Origin: Phenylobacterium hankyongense
GTDB taxonomy: Bacteria > Pseudomonadota > Alphaproteobacteria > Caulobacterales > Caulobacteraceae
Assembly: GCF_003254505.1 (NCBI RefSeq)
Contig: NZ_QFYP01000001.1
Span: 976,001-1,040,000 of the forward strand
Length of the DNA: 64,000 bases
Direction: 5' to 3'
Of the stretch, positions 48,614 through 56,901 are shown one piece after another (the first letter of the stretch is position 1; each line of letters starts with the position of its first letter). The position numbers were made by a program, and so were the translations under genes. The notes under the pieces were generated by a model. It was given only the letters and a program-made list of their open reading frames with translations. It was not told where the DNA came from and searched no databases.

Positions 48614-48811
48614 TCAATGGCTCGACCGCCACCAGACCGCGCCCATCAGGACCGCGATGGCGATCGCCTGGGCGACCACCCGAAGGCGCATCAGCTTGTT
48701 GGAATAGGAGCGTCCGAAGTCGCCGCCCCGGAACAGGGCGTAGATGCCCAGGGCAAGAACGAGGGCGACCGCGATGAGCGCGGCGGGGATGAGATAGGAA
48801 AATGCGTCCAT
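48614..48811 (-). CDS. Twin transmembrane helix small protein (HIG1-like)
   Basis: 65 residues with two membrane helices: PAALIAVALVLALGIYALFR (about 9-28) and LRVVAQAIAIAVLMGAVWW (about 43-61), joined by RGGDFGRSYSNKLMRLR. This Gly-Gly-x-Phe-x-x-x-x-Ser-Asn-Lys-Leu-Met-x-x-Arg pattern is the HIG1 domain, seen in alphaproteobacteria and in mitochondrial Hig1/Rcf1. It precedes the adenosyltransferase gene by 7 bases. The role is unknown; mitochondrial relatives stabilise respiratory complexes. Confidence 0.88.
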   Translation of the reverse strand: MDAFSYLIPAALIAVALVLALGIYALFRGGDFGRSYSNKLMRLRVVAQAIAIAVLMGAVWWRSSH

Positions 48812-48945
48812 GAACCCAATTTAGGCCCTCTGACGCTTGCCGGCCAACAACGATCAACGATATTCCAGCTTGACGCTGGGGCAGCTGATCATGTTCAACG
48901 ATCGCCATTCGATCGCTGCGTCGAAAAGCTGCCATCTTCCGAATA

Positions 48946-49010
48946 GCATATGGAATTATGGTTCATTCCAGTGACACCCCGGATTGCGCCGCCGGAATCC
49001 TTCCATATGC
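48946..49010. repeat. 10-bp perfect inverted repeat, spacer 45 bases
   Basis: GCATATGGAA at 48946-48955 and TTCCATATGC at 49001-49010. It could fold an RNA or be a pair of regulator sites; the arms themselves contain the self-complementary CATATG. Confidence 0.6.
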
Positions 49011-49026
49011 AGTAACCTCCAGGCCC

Positions 49027-49046
49027 ACCCGTTTCGCGGAACGGGT
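49027..49046. promoter_or_regulatory. Putative TetR operator
   Basis: Palindrome ACCCGTT-TCGCGG-AACGGGT (7-bp arms, 6-base spacer) 30 bases upstream of the predicted -35. The first 14 bases (ACCCGTTTCGCGGA) recur exactly at 49847-49860 between the two TetR genes, which suggests a shared target of a regulator. Confidence 0.55.
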
Positions 49047-49075
49047 TATTTGAACTTGTTCATCTAACATTGGCG

Positions 49076-49104
49076 TTGCGCCGCAAAGGTGAATACAGTA
49101 TACA
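49076..49104 (+). promoter_or_regulatory. Predicted housekeeping promoter for the TetR pair
   Basis: TTGCGC (49076-49081) and TATACA (49099-49104, followed by AT) with a 17-base spacer, giving a start near 49111 and an 85-base leader. It matches the sigma-70 type well. Confidence 0.5.
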
Positions 49105-49195
49105 ATAGCGAACGACCCGCCGCCCCGCGGCGAGCCGACAGCGCGTAAAGTTGCGAACCGGGCGCCGGCTCGGCGCTCTCCAAGGTCGAAGGTCA

Positions 49196-49846
49196 ATGAA
49201 ACACGTCTCCCCCATCGAAGCCGCCAGCGAAGCCCGGGTGAAAGTCCCCACCCGCCGCGCCCTCGCCAAGCAGCAGACCCGTGCGAAGGTGCTCGCCGCC
49301 GCCCGCCGGCTGTTCAGCGAAGAAGGCTATGAAGGCGCCACCATCCGCGACATCGCCGCCGCCGCGGGCATGTCCACCGGCGCGGTGTTCGCCAACTTCA
49401 GCGACAAGTCGGACCTGTTCCGCGAGATCATGGCCGTCGACACGGCCGCGCTGGCCGAGGCCATGCGCGAGGCCGCCTCGCGCGGGCGCAACGTCGAAGA
49501 CGCCCTGCTGAAGATCTTCACGGCGGGCTATACCTTCTACAAGAGCCAGCTGCCGCTGGCGCGGGCCGCCTTCAGCGTCTCCTGGGCGCCCCAGGACGGC
49601 CAGACGCTGCGGAGCATGCCGCCGGTGCAGTCGATGCACGACCTGATCGGTGAGCAACTGAGCGCCGGCGTGGCGCGCGGCGAGCTCAGCCAGGAATCGG
49701 AAACAAAGCTGCGGGCGCAGATGTTGTTCGACGCCTACCTGTCGAACTACCCGCAGGCCATTTTCCAGGGCTGGAGCCTGGACGCGCTGCAAGCGCGCTC
49801 ACGTGACCAGATCCGCATCCTGCTCGCGGGGGCGCGACGGGGCTAA
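49196..49846 (+). CDS. TetR/AcrR family transcriptional regulator (first of a pair)
   Basis: 216 residues. N-terminal HTH: RAKVLAAARRLFSEEGYEGATIRDIAAAAGMSTGAVFANFSDKSDLFREI (about residues 30-80, given here in parts). The C-terminal ligand domain contains YTFYKSQLPLARAAFSVSWAPQ. The ligand is unknown. I chose ATG 49196. It is preceded by AAGGTCGAAGGTC, and the second TetR gene follows 24 bases after its stop. The neighbouring acyl-CoA dehydrogenase suggests a fatty-acid-type regulator, but nothing proves it. Confidence 0.9.
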   Translation: MKHVSPIEAASEARVKVPTRRALAKQQTRAKVLAAARRLFSEEGYEGATIRDIAAAAGMSTGAVFANFSDKSDLFREIMAVDTAALAEAMREAASRGRNVEDALLKIFTAGYTFYKSQLPLARAAFSVSWAPQDGQTLRSMPPVQSMHDLIGEQLSAGVARGELSQESETKLRAQMLFDAYLSNYPQAIFQGWSLDALQARSRDQIRILLAGARRG

Positions 49847-49870
49847 ACCCGTTTCGCGGACCTCTCCGTC

Positions 49871-50506
49871 ATGAAGGCCGACGTCAATCCGCCCCCGAGC
49901 GTCCTGAGCCCCCGCCAGTCGCAGAAGAACGCGACCCGGCAACGGGTGCTCGAGGCCGCGCGGGAGTCGTTTGACACCCTCGGCTACGAGGGCACGACGA
50001 TCCGTGAGATCGCCCGCAAGGCGGGGGTCTCGGTCGGCAGCGTGTTCACCACCTTCGCCTCCAAGGGCGAGATCCTCAGCCAGGTCATGCAGGACCGGCT
50101 TGACCGGCTCTACGGTGAGCTCGACCGGGTGGCGCCGCACCTGCGCGGCAGCACCGCCGACCGGCTGCGCTCGATGTTCGCCATCCACTTCGCCTTCGAA
50201 GCGCCGCACGTCCGGCTGTTCCTGGCCCACGTCGCGGCGGCCTACGACTGGACCCTGCCGAAGACCGCCGTGCCCTATGGCCGCACGCCGCGGCTGCAGG
50301 AGATCATGCGCGAATGCCTCGCCAAGGGCGTCGAGGAGGGGGACGTCGACCCCGGCCTGAACCTGCAGGAGATCGTCGACCTGCTGCTGGCCGCCTACGC
50401 CTGGACCTACCATTTCGCGATCACCGAGGCGGCGGACGTCGACGCCCGCACCGCCATCATGGACCGCCAGATCGGCCTGATCTGCGAGGGCTTCCGGCCC
50501 CGCTAG
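49871..50506 (+). CDS. TetR/AcrR family transcriptional regulator (second of a pair)
   Basis: 211 residues. HTH: ATRQRVLEAARESFDTLGYEGTTIREIARKAGVSVGSVFTTFASKGEILSQV (parts of residues 20-70). The C-terminal domain has FLAHVAAAYDWTLPKTAVPYG. The two TetR proteins share the layout but little sequence outside the HTH. The stop overlaps that of the convergent acyl-CoA dehydrogenase gene by 4 bases. A copy of the 14-base operator-like word lies just before the start. Confidence 0.9.
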   Translation: MKADVNPPPSVLSPRQSQKNATRQRVLEAARESFDTLGYEGTTIREIARKAGVSVGSVFTTFASKGEILSQVMQDRLDRLYGELDRVAPHLRGSTADRLRSMFAIHFAFEAPHVRLFLAHVAAAYDWTLPKTAVPYGRTPRLQEIMRECLAKGVEEGDVDPGLNLQEIVDLLLAAYAWTYHFAITEAADVDARTAIMDRQIGLICEGFRPR

Positions 50507-52149
50507 TTGGCGCCCTCGAGCAGGCGCCGGGCGATCACCTGGGCCTGGATCTCACCTGCCCCTTCGAAGATGTTGAGGATGCGCGCGTCGGCCAGCAGCC
50601 GGCTGACCGGCTGCTCGACCGCGAAGCCGTTTCCGCCATGGATCTGCACCGCATTGTCCGCCGCCGCCCAGGCGATGCGGGCCGCGAGCAGCTTGGCCAT
50701 GCCCGCCTCCAGATCGCAGCGACGGCCCTCGTCCTTGGCGCGGCCTGCGAACCAGGCGAGCCGCCGCGCGCCGAGGATCTCCGCGGCCATCATCGCCAGC
50801 TTGTTGGCCACGCGCGGGAAGTCCGCCAGCGGCTGACCGAACTGCCGGCGCGTCCGCGCATAGTCGGCCGCCAGGTCCAGCGCGTTCTGCGCCACGCCGA
50901 TCGCCCGCGCCGCGGTCTGGATCCGCGCCGACTCGAAGGTCGCCATCAGCTGGCTGAAGCCCTGCCCGGCCTGGCCGCCCAGCAAGTCCGCATCCGGCAC
51001 GGCGAAGCCGTCGAAGGCGATCTCGTATTCCTTCATGCCGCGATAGCCGATCACCGCGATCTCGCCGCCGCTCATGCCCGGCGCCGGGAAAGGCTCGGCC
51101 TCGGTCCCGCGCGGCTTCTGCGCCAGGAACATCGACAGGCCGCGGTGGTCCTTCGAGGCCGGATCGGTGCGCACCAGCAGGGTCATCAGGTCGGCCCGCG
51201 CGCCGTGGGTGATCCAGGTCTTGGCGCCCGAGACCGTCCAGACGTCGCCGTCGCGCACCGCCCGGGTGCGCAACGCGCCGAGGTCCGAGCCCGCCTCCGG
51301 CTCGGTGAAGACGGCAGTGGGGATGATGGCGCCCGAGGCGATCCCCGGCAGGTAGCGGCGCTTCTGGTCTTCGGTCCCGTGCGCCAGGATCAGCTCGGCG
51401 GCGATCTCCGAGCGGGTGCCGAGCGAGCCTGCGCCGATCCAGCCGCGCGAAAGCGCCTCGGAGACCACGCACATGGCCACCTTGCCGAGGCCCGAGCCGC
51501 CCCAGGCCTCGGGCGCGGTGAGCCCGAACACGCCCAGCGCGCCCAGCTCCTCGATCAGCGCCAGCGGGATCAGCTCGTCGCCCAGGTGCCAGCCCTGGGC
51601 GTAGGGGGCGATCTTCTCCGCGGCGAAGGCGTGGAACTGGTCGCGCACCGCCTCCAGCGTGTCGTCGAGGCCGCTGGCCTCCAGCGACGGCCGGCCCTGC
51701 GCCTGGTCCAGCAGCTCGACGATCCGCGCCTTCACCGCCTGCGAGGCGCCCGGACGCAGGGCGGCGATCGCCGGCTCCAGCCGCGCCGTCGGCACGCCCA
51801 GATCCGCGGCGCGGAACATCTCCCCCTGGTTCATCGGCAGGCCGCCGGCCAGCTGGCTCAGGTATTCGAAGGCCAGCAGTTGCGCCGGCAGCGCCTCGGC
51901 CTCGCCCAGCCGGCCGGCCTCGTGCAGGGCGCGCGCCCAGGCCGCGGTCTGGCGCAGGGTCTCGGCGTAGCTGGCGGCCCAGGCCAGGCCGTGGGCGGCG
52001 TGCTGCTCGGCGTCGAGGGCGGCGCGGTCCACCCGCCCGTCGCGCCGGACGCGGTCCGCCACGGCGCTCCGAAGCTCCGCCGTCAGGGCGGAAGCCTCCC
52101 GCGCGGCGAGGTCCAGCAGGTCCGGCAGATCGGGGAGAACGAGGCTCAT
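50503..52149 (-). CDS. mcd: Long acyl-CoA dehydrogenase, probable (2S)-methylsuccinyl-CoA dehydrogenase
   Basis: 548 residues, longer than ordinary acyl-CoA dehydrogenases (about 380-400) because of an N-terminal extension of about 150 residues. The extension contains HGLAWAASYAETLRQTAAW and AFEYLSQLAGGLPMNQGEMF, which I recall as typical of Mcd of the ethylmalonyl-CoA pathway. The catalytic core has FGLTAPEAWGGSGLGK, AVFTEPEAGSDLGALRTRAV and VQIHGGNGFAVEQPVSRLLADARI. Mcd oxidises (2S)-methylsuccinyl-CoA to mesaconyl-CoA with ETF as acceptor. The specific substrate is inferred from recalled sequence resemblance; a generic dehydrogenase is the alternative. The start MSLVLPDLPDL is supported by being the only good ATG near the family start. 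Confidence 0.72.
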   Translation of the reverse strand: MSLVLPDLPDLLDLAAREASALTAELRSAVADRVRRDGRVDRAALDAEQHAAHGLAWAASYAETLRQTAAWARALHEAGRLGEAEALPAQLLAFEYLSQLAGGLPMNQGEMFRAADLGVPTARLEPAIAALRPGASQAVKARIVELLDQAQGRPSLEASGLDDTLEAVRDQFHAFAAEKIAPYAQGWHLGDELIPLALIEELGALGVFGLTAPEAWGGSGLGKVAMCVVSEALSRGWIGAGSLGTRSEIAAELILAHGTEDQKRRYLPGIASGAIIPTAVFTEPEAGSDLGALRTRAVRDGDVWTVSGAKTWITHGARADLMTLLVRTDPASKDHRGLSMFLAQKPRGTEAEPFPAPGMSGGEIAVIGYRGMKEYEIAFDGFAVPDADLLGGQAGQGFSQLMATFESARIQTAARAIGVAQNALDLAADYARTRRQFGQPLADFPRVANKLAMMAAEILGARRLAWFAGRAKDEGRRCDLEAGMAKLLAARIAWAAADNAVQIHGGNGFAVEQPVSRLLADARILNIFEGAGEIQAQVIARRLLEGAN

Positions 52150-52225
52150 GGCCCCACTATAGGGGAAGCTTGCCTTGCGTGGCGTCAGGGCGCTCTGCTG
52201 GGGAAAATCCAAGGGAGAAGACGCC

Positions 52226-52852
52226 ATGATCGTCGTCCACCACCTGAACGACTCGCGCTCCCAGCGCATCCTCTGGCTTCTGGAGGAACTCGGCGTCCCC
52301 TACGAACTCAAGCGCTACCAGCGCGACGCCGCCACCCGCCTGGCGCCGCCCGAACTGACCGCCGTCCACCCGCTCGGCAAGTCGCCGGTGATCACCGACG
52401 GCGACCGCACGGTGCATGAGTCCGGCGCGATCATCGACTACCTGATCCGCCGGCACGGCGGCGGCCGGCTGGCGCCGGCGCTGGGGAGCGACGCCTACGA
52501 GACCTATAACCAGTGGCTGCACTACGCCGAGGGCTCGGCCATGCTGCCGTTGATGCTGTTCATGTACGCCGGCCGGCTGGGCGAGGCGGCGGCGCCGCTG
52601 AAGCCGCGCATCGAGAGCGAGATCGCCAACCACCTGGGCTTCGTGAACGCCTCGCTGGACGGCCGCGACTGGCTGGTGGGCGGCGACCTGACCGGCGCCG
52701 ACATCCAGCTGAGTTTCGTCGGCGAGGTCACCGGCGCCTTCGGCCGCCTCGACGCCTATCCGGCCATCAAGGCCTGGGTGGAACGCTTCCAGGCCCGGCC
52801 CGCCTACAAGGCGGCGCTGGAGAAGGGCGGCGCCTACTCCTTCGTGAGATAG
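52226..52852 (+). CDS. Glutathione S-transferase family protein
   Basis: 208 residues. The N-terminal thioredoxin-like domain has HHLNDSRSQRILWLLEELGVPYEL and the glutathione-binding HPLGKSPVITDGDRTVHESGAII (Pro-Val-Ile-x-x-x-Gly and Glu-Ser). The C-terminal helical domain begins QWLHYAEGSAML. The putative catalytic residue is Ser in SRSQ (residue about 12), the GstA-like position. The substrate is unknown. GGGAGAAG precedes the ATG. It is divergent from the acyl-CoA dehydrogenase gene. Confidence 0.92.
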   Translation: MIVVHHLNDSRSQRILWLLEELGVPYELKRYQRDAATRLAPPELTAVHPLGKSPVITDGDRTVHESGAIIDYLIRRHGGGRLAPALGSDAYETYNQWLHYAEGSAMLPLMLFMYAGRLGEAAAPLKPRIESEIANHLGFVNASLDGRDWLVGGDLTGADIQLSFVGEVTGAFGRLDAYPAIKAWVERFQARPAYKAALEKGGAYSFVR

Positions 52853-52867
52853 GGTTTTCCCGCGCCG

Positions 52868-53659
52868 TCAAAGGCCGGGAAAGTCCTCGTCGAACAGGCC
52901 GTCGAGGAAGTCGAACACCGCGGCCTTGGTCAGGGCATGCGGGATGGCCGAGAAGTGGTCGCAGCCCGGCAAGCTGACCCCATGCCCATGCGGGAAGGCC
53001 CGGGCCAGCGCCTCCGGATCGCCCGCGAGCTCGTCCCGCTGCCCGGCCACTACCAGCACCGGCAGGGTCAGGGCCGCCAAGTCCGCCGGGTCCCACGGCG
53101 GGGTCTGCGTGCGGGTGATGGCGGCCAGGGCGCGGCGATCCTCGCCCTGCTCGTCGGCGAAGTGGCGGAAGCTGCGCAGCATCGGCTGGATGATGGTCTC
53201 CGGGTCCTCCGCCAGCATGGCCTCGGCCATCGGATCGCCGTCCGGCCTGGGCTGGGGTTGCAGGAGCCTGCCGCCCACGCCGCCCAGGACCAGGTTCGAC
53301 ACCCGCTCCGGGGCCGCCAGCGCCGCCGCCAGCGCCGTGCGCGAGCCCATTGAGTAGCCGAACAGGTCTGCGCGACCCAGGTCGAGGTGGTCCATGAGCG
53401 CGATCACGTCGCCCGCCAGCCTGTCGCGCCCGTAGTCCTCGGGGTCGTAGAGCTTCTGGCTCTCCCCGTGGCCGCGCTGGTCGAGGCCGATGGCGCGGAT
53501 TCCCCGCCGCTCGAAGGCGCCGTACCAGCCGGTCCGGCGCCAGCCCTCGTTGCGGTTGGAGGCGAAGCCGTGGACCAGCACGATGGTCCGCGCCGCGGGA
53601 CCCTGCGCGGCGATGTCGTCGTAGGCGAGGGTCACGCCATCGTGGGTGAAGCTGGGCAT
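52868..53659 (-). CDS. Alpha/beta hydrolase
   Basis: 263-residue hydrolase of the epoxide hydrolase/esterase fold. The oxyanion region IVLVHGFASNRNEGW, nucleophile elbow FGYSMGSRTAL (Ser), acid VVAGQRDELAG (Asp) and base PGCDHFSAIPHAL (His) are all present in order. The substrate is unknown. The stop is 15 bases from the convergent GST gene. The start MPSFTHDGVTLAYDD is 41 bases before the next gene end on the same strand. Confidence 0.92.
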   Translation of the reverse strand: MPSFTHDGVTLAYDDIAAQGPAARTIVLVHGFASNRNEGWRRTGWYGAFERRGIRAIGLDQRGHGESQKLYDPEDYGRDRLAGDVIALMDHLDLGRADLFGYSMGSRTALAAALAAPERVSNLVLGGVGGRLLQPQPRPDGDPMAEAMLAEDPETIIQPMLRSFRHFADEQGEDRRALAAITRTQTPPWDPADLAALTLPVLVVAGQRDELAGDPEALARAFPHGHGVSLPGCDHFSAIPHALTKAAVFDFLDGLFDEDFPGL

Positions 53660-53700
53660 GGGGCGAGCCTAATGGCCGCCGCCGCGCAGGCAAGCGGCCT

Positions 53701-54645
53701 TCACGGCTGCTCGCCGGTCCACTCCCAGTGCCAGGGCTCGAAGGGGTAGTTCACGAACCCGAAGCGGTCGGCGTTCCTCACCAGCCACTGGTAGGCCGGC
53801 CCCTTGGTCATCGCCAGGCGATTGGGATCGGCGCTGGAATCCGGCGGGAACCCGTCCGCCTGGCCGACGTAGAGGTCGACCGCCAGACCCGTGCGGTGGG
53901 CCGAGCAGGTGGCCCGCACCACGCCATTGCAGTTGCCTTCCTCCGCACAGCGGGCCGCGTCGGCGGCCGGGCTGCGGTAGCCGGAGAACAGGCTCAGGTA
54001 GCGCGGATCGGCGGCGATCTCCGGCGAGGCCACGCGCGCGGCCTCCACCATGCGCCGATAGGCGGCCATGGCGGCGGGGCGGAGCAACACCTGCTTGGCG
54101 CCGTAGCCCTCGTCCGGTCGGCTGGACACCAGGGCGGCCTCGTCGGGCGGCGTCGGGCAGACGCCCTGGGCGCTCAGCAGCACGAAGGGCCGGCGGGTCT
54201 GCAGCACTCCCTTCAGACGCGTGAAGTCGATCTCGCTGACCAGACCGCTGGGCTGAGCGCCCTGGCGCTTCTGCCAGGCGGCGAAGGCGCTCGCGAAGGC
54301 GGGCGTGTCCGGCGCACAGGCGGTGGCGATCTCGCGCGCGATCAGCGGCGCATAGGTCTCCCAGCCGAATTCCGGCCGGCGGAAGGGCGCCCAGGGCAGG
54401 CCGCGCAGCGAGCTGGCGTTGATATTCGCCGCCTGCTCCCAGCCGTGAGCGCTGCAGTCGGCCCGCGCCTGGGCCGGCGGCGGCGGCGGCGGGGCGGGCG
54501 CCAGCGCCGGTTTAGGCGCCAGCCCGGGGGCGGTCGCGGGCAACGGGGCGCAACTGGTCACCCGCAGCACCAAAAGCCCAAGCAACAGCACGGCGGCCAG
54601 AAGGCCGCCCAGGAACCGCAGAGCCTCTGACGCCTTGAACCTCAC
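53701..54645 (-). CDS. VanY/M15 family D-alanyl-D-alanine carboxypeptidase, membrane anchored
   Basis: 314 residues. A single N-terminal helix (about 10-29) and a Pro-rich linker are followed by an M15B fold in the C-terminal third: SLFSGYRSPAADAARC, the zinc-binding SAHRTGLAVDLYVG (His and Asp of SxHxxGxAxD) and EPWHWEWTG (third ligand His). It would trim peptidoglycan stem peptides in the periplasm. A region of roughly 100 residues between the linker and catalytic part (GWEQAANINASSLRG) is not recognised. It is divergent from the L,D-transpeptidase across 36 bases, so both are likely coordinated cell-wall enzymes. Confidence 0.85.
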   Translation of the reverse strand: MRFKASEALRFLGGLLAAVLLLGLLVLRVTSCAPLPATAPGLAPKPALAPAPPPPPPAQARADCSAHGWEQAANINASSLRGLPWAPFRRPEFGWETYAPLIAREIATACAPDTPAFASAFAAWQKRQGAQPSGLVSEIDFTRLKGVLQTRRPFVLLSAQGVCPTPPDEAALVSSRPDEGYGAKQVLLRPAAMAAYRRMVEAARVASPEIAADPRYLSLFSGYRSPAADAARCAEEGNCNGVVRATCSAHRTGLAVDLYVGQADGFPPDSSADPNRLAMTKGPAYQWLVRNADRFGFVNYPFEPWHWEWTGEQP

Positions 54646-54681
54646 GCGCGGTCAACGCATGGCGCAATGTAGAGGTCCATA

Positions 54682-55797
54682 ATGAAATTTTCCCAGGCGG
54701 CGATTTTGGCCGGCGTTCCGGCCCTGCTTCTGGCTGCCTGTTCGGAACCTGCCCCGGCAGCAAAGGCGAGCCAACCCCCGCTGCAGACGGCCCAGGCCGC
54801 GCTGCCGGCGCCGGACGTCCATCCCGCGCCGCTGGCGGTGCCGCCGCTGGCCCCGTCCGCCTCGCCGCTCGCCGAGGGCATCGACCAGGCCGCCTGGACC
54901 GCCCAGCCAGCCACCCCCGAGGCCAAGCGCGACCTGCTGATCCGCGCCGAGGTGCTGCTGGACCGCGCCCACTTCTCGCCGGGCGTCATCGACGGGCAGG
55001 ACGGCGGCAACCTGAAGAACGCGGTCGCCGCCTTCGAGGCCGCTCACGGGCTGACGGTCGATGGGGTGCTGACCGAGCAGGTGTGGAGCGCGCTCAGCCA
55101 GGACACCGGCCCGGTGATGACCGACTACACGATCACCGAGGACGACGTGAAAGGCCCGTTCGTGGCCAAGATCCCCACCGACATGGTGGAAATGGCCCAG
55201 CTGGACGCGCTCTCCTACACCAGCCCCGCCGAGGGCCTGGCGGAGAAGTTCCACATGGACGAGGCGCTGCTCCGGTCGCTCAATCCGGGGGCCGATTTCG
55301 GCGTGGCGGGCGCCAAGATCGTGGTCGCCGCGCCGTCCATCGAGAAGCTGGGCGCCACCGTCACCCGCATCGAGGTCGACAAGGCCAAGCTGCAGGTCCG
55401 CGCCTATGGCGACGGCGACCAACTGCTGGCGGTGTATCCGGCGACGGTGGGCTCGGCCGAACGCCCCGCCCCGGCCGGCGAGTGGGAGGTGCGCGCCGTC
55501 GCGCCCCACCCGACCTACACCTACGATCCCAGCCGGCTGACCTTCGGCAAGGCCTCGAACGGCAAGCTGACCATCAAGGCCGGGCCGAACAATCCGGTGG
55601 GCGCGACCTGGATCGACCTGACCAAGGACACCTACGGCATCCACGGCACGCCCGACCCGCGCCTGGTGGGCAAGGTCGCCAGCCACGGCTGCGTGCGGAT
55701 GACCAACTGGGACGTCAAACAGCTCGGCGCGGCGGTGAAGAAGGGAACCAAGGTGGAGTTCCTGGGCGTCGAGGGGCCCATGAAGACCAAGGCCTAG
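54682..55797 (+). CDS. L,D-transpeptidase lipoprotein (YkuD family)
   Basis: 371 residues. Lipoprotein signal: MKFSQAAILAGVPALLLAAC with lipobox LAAC. A Pro/Ala-rich stretch leads to a peptidoglycan-binding domain (LLIRAEVLLDRAHFSPGVIDG, about 95-150) and then the YkuD catalytic domain with the active-site IHGTPDP and SHGCVRMTNWDV (nucleophile Cys near residue 338). It forms 3-3 crosslinks or attaches proteins to peptidoglycan. The stop overlaps that of the convergent Rieske oxygenase gene by 4 bases. Confidence 0.93.
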   Translation: MKFSQAAILAGVPALLLAACSEPAPAAKASQPPLQTAQAALPAPDVHPAPLAVPPLAPSASPLAEGIDQAAWTAQPATPEAKRDLLIRAEVLLDRAHFSPGVIDGQDGGNLKNAVAAFEAAHGLTVDGVLTEQVWSALSQDTGPVMTDYTITEDDVKGPFVAKIPTDMVEMAQLDALSYTSPAEGLAEKFHMDEALLRSLNPGADFGVAGAKIVVAAPSIEKLGATVTRIEVDKAKLQVRAYGDGDQLLAVYPATVGSAERPAPAGEWEVRAVAPHPTYTYDPSRLTFGKASNGKLTIKAGPNNPVGATWIDLTKDTYGIHGTPDPRLVGKVASHGCVRMTNWDVKQLGAAVKKGTKVEFLGVEGPMKTKA

Positions 55798-56891
55798 CTG
55801 CGCCAGCGCAGGGTCGCCGGCTCCACCGGATTGACGAAGGGCCGGCCCTCGCGCCGGCTGGCGGTCCACTCGCGCTTCAGCTGCTGGTACCACTTGGCCT
55901 GGCGGTCGGCGTCGTCGACCCAGAGCAGGGCGGGGTCGTACTTCAGACCCTGGTTCTGCAGGTTCACCATCTCGCCGTCCTGGCGCAGGAAGGCCCGCGC
56001 GCCGGCGGCGATGAACGGCTTCAGCAGCAGGAAGGCCGGGTGGTCGGACCAGACGATCTGGGTGATGCGGGTCTTCGTCTGGTTCACCGGCGTCAGGCAG
56101 GTGAGCGACAGCACCTGGCGCCGCCCGACCGTCACGTGCTCCCAGCGCAGGCCGGGGATGCGGAAGGTGATCTCGGTCAAAGGCTCGCCGCCGAGGATGG
56201 CGTAGGCCCGCGAGTTCTTCGAGGGCTCGTGCCGCACCATGGCGAAGCCGGCCTCCCGGGGCTCGAACCTCTTGGCCTTCTCGTGCTGGCTCTTGGCGGA
56301 GCGCCACCACCACTGCTGGTGCACATAGGGGCCGTGCGCCGGGTCCATCAGGCCGACCACCGCGTGGTCGACGTGGGCGTCGAAGTCCATGCGGTCGACG
56401 AGCTTCGGGGCGCCGCCGACCACGCCGGGGAAGACCGGCGGCGGCTCGGTGGGCTCGCCCTGGCCGCGGGGGTCGGAGGAGATCCACACGAACACCAGGC
56501 CCTGGCTCTCGGCGACCGGATAGCGGCGCACGCGGATGCGGCCGACGTCCATCGCCTGGTCGCCGACCAGCGAGGGGATGGCCGCGCAGGCGCCGTCCGC
56601 CCCGAACCGCCAGCCGTGGTAGGGGCACTCCACGGTCTCCGCGCCCGAGGCCTCGCGGTGGAAGCGGCCGGCCGACAAGGGCGCGGCGCGGTGCGGGCAG
56701 ATGTCGCGTAGCGCGATCAGCTGGCCTGCGTTGGAGCGGCCGAGCAGCACCGGCTCGCCGAGGATCTCGTGGCGCGCCAGCTTGCCGGGCTTCAGGTCCG
56801 CGGCCAGCGCGGCGAAGTACCAGATGTCGGTCAGGAAGCCCTGGCCGAACTTCGCGTCGGTGCGCGCGGTCTTGGTCTCGCCATCGGGCAT
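55794..56891 (-). CDS. Aromatic ring-hydroxylating (Rieske) oxygenase large subunit
   Basis: 365 residues. The N-terminal Rieske domain has CPHRAAPLS and CPYHGWRFG (Cys-x-His and Cys-x-x-His ligands, residues about 64 and 91). The catalytic domain has the mononuclear iron site DHAVVGLMDPAHGPYVH (two His and the bridging Asp, about 178-194). The substrate is unknown; the size and motifs are like those of terpenoid or steroid-type Rieske oxygenases and vanillate demethylase relatives. No ferredoxin or reductase gene is adjacent. It starts MPDGETKTARTDAKFG. Confidence 0.9.
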   Translation of the reverse strand: MPDGETKTARTDAKFGQGFLTDIWYFAALAADLKPGKLARHEILGEPVLLGRSNAGQLIALRDICPHRAAPLSAGRFHREASGAETVECPYHGWRFGADGACAAIPSLVGDQAMDVGRIRVRRYPVAESQGLVFVWISSDPRGQGEPTEPPPVFPGVVGGAPKLVDRMDFDAHVDHAVVGLMDPAHGPYVHQQWWWRSAKSQHEKAKRFEPREAGFAMVRHEPSKNSRAYAILGGEPLTEITFRIPGLRWEHVTVGRRQVLSLTCLTPVNQTKTRITQIVWSDHPAFLLLKPFIAAGARAFLRQDGEMVNLQNQGLKYDPALLWVDDADRQAKWYQQLKREWTASRREGRPFVNPVEPATLRWRS

Positions 56892-56901
56892 GGGGACGCT
56901 T

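Larger units (their letters stand above)
48812..49195. other. AT-richer 384-base gene-free region upstream of tandem TetR genes
   Basis: No convincing coding frame. It is visibly richer in A and T than the rest of the window. It holds repeated ATTCCA/TGGAAT words (near 48951, 48965 and in GGAATCCTTCCA), a 10-bp inverted repeat, a 7-bp-arm palindrome, the palindrome TGAAC-TT-GTTCA (49051-49062) and a good promoter. It divides the adenosyltransferase unit (reverse) from the TetR genes (forward). Confidence 0.55.
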
